Part shown: one piece after another, positions 63,905 through 64,000 of the stretch
Numbering within the stretch: the first letter of the stretch is position 1
How the letters are laid out: the number at the start of each line of letters is the position of its first letter
Assembly (NCBI RefSeq): GCF_002975175.1
Contig: NZ_PCNZ01000002.1
Location: 230,230-294,229 of the forward strand
Length of the DNA stretch: 64,000 nucleotides
Reading direction: 5' to 3'
Origin: Bacillus sp. MYb209
GTDB lineage: Bacteria; Bacillota; Bacilli; Bacillales; Bacillaceae_G
Translations under genes and position numbers: made by a program
The notes under the pieces: generated by a model
Seen by the model: only the letters and a program-made list of their open reading frames with translations
Database searches by the model: none
What the model was told of the DNA's origin: nothing

Positions 63905-64000
63905 ATGCAACAGTTGATTTTGAAGGAGTTTTTCTTACAGAAGAAGATGCTTCCTTTCTATTTTTTAATACCTATTTTATCTATTTTTAGGAATTCCGTA
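63905..64000 (+). CDS. Second permease-like membrane protein, 5' part
   Basis: Only 32 codons are in the window (MQQLILKEFFLQKKMLPFYF, then a hydrophobic segment). AGAGAGGAGAATTCAT precedes the ATG, 14 bp after the previous permease. Likely a second ABC-2 permease of the same operon; the rest is outside. Confidence 0.7.
   Translation, partial: MQQLILKEFFLQKKMLPFYFLIPILSIFRNSV

Overview
The window is chromosomal DNA of a low-GC Gram-positive bacterium, almost certainly a member of the Bacillus cereus group. Three lines of evidence support this: the gene order follows the Bacillus subtilis sigA-yqf-yqg-comG-yqh-gcv segment almost gene for gene; there are three copies of the B. cereus-group repeat bcr1, each flanked by an ATAAA duplication; and group-typical genes are present (vrrA, a 216-residue prolyl 4-hydroxylase, a second MurG). 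No phage, plasmid, transposase or CRISPR array was seen.

Layout. 1-3.9 kb: 3' part of sigA, cytochrome c-550 (cccA), a bcr1 copy, trmK and a Nif3-like gene. 3.9-14.4 kb: ispH and the repeat-bearing vrrA on the minus strand, then cshB, nfo, a YitT-family membrane protein, a zinc ABC transporter with Zur, and on the minus strand ispG, a LysM-type protein and a DUF1189 protein. Both iron-sulphur enzymes that end the MEP isoprenoid pathway (IspG, IspH) are here. 14.6-24 kb: a CAT-anticodon tRNA, sodA, an MFS transporter, pbpA, and the phosphate uptake operon pstS-pstC-pstA-pstB-phoU behind a Pho box. 24-31 kb: a nucleotidyltransferase fused to a degenerate phosphomutase, rpmG, a folate enzyme, yqgQ-glcK, a metallo-hydrolase and a MidA-type methyltransferase.

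31-45.7 kb is a block that, from memory, is not at this place in B. subtilis. It holds an ArsR-family regulator, an isochorismatase-type hydrolase, and a methionine module: metI-metC on the minus strand and yitJ-metH on the plus strand, each behind its own SAM-I riboswitch, the two riboswitches lying head to head. It also holds a MurG paralogue, several small group-specific genes and the cystine carrier tcyP. Together these genes take up or make sulphur amino acids: cystine import, transsulphuration (MetI, MetC), methyl-folate supply (YitJ) and homocysteine methylation (YitJ, MetH), with SAM feedback on the metI-metC and yitJ-metH transcription units.

46-53 kb: a SufR-like metalloregulator divergent from the complete competence operon comGA-comGG, a prolyl 4-hydroxylase, shikimate kinase and yqzE. 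54-61 kb: yqhG, the SNF2 helicase yqhH, a second full bcr1, and the glycine cleavage genes gcvT-gcvPA-gcvPB. 61.4-64 kb: two small genes and a GntR(YtrA)-type regulator with an ABC exporter, preceded by a perfect 15-bp inverted repeat; the last permease gene runs off the window.

I did not find a clearly unprecedented multi-gene system. The best leads are the divergent SAM riboswitches, the bcr1 set (including an internally deleted copy), the palindromic operator before the GntR-ABC operon, the fusion protein with a lost phosphomutase active site, a PstS without a normal lipobox, an inverted repeat inside the sodA promoter, and several unannotated-size small ORFs with strong ribosome binding sites.
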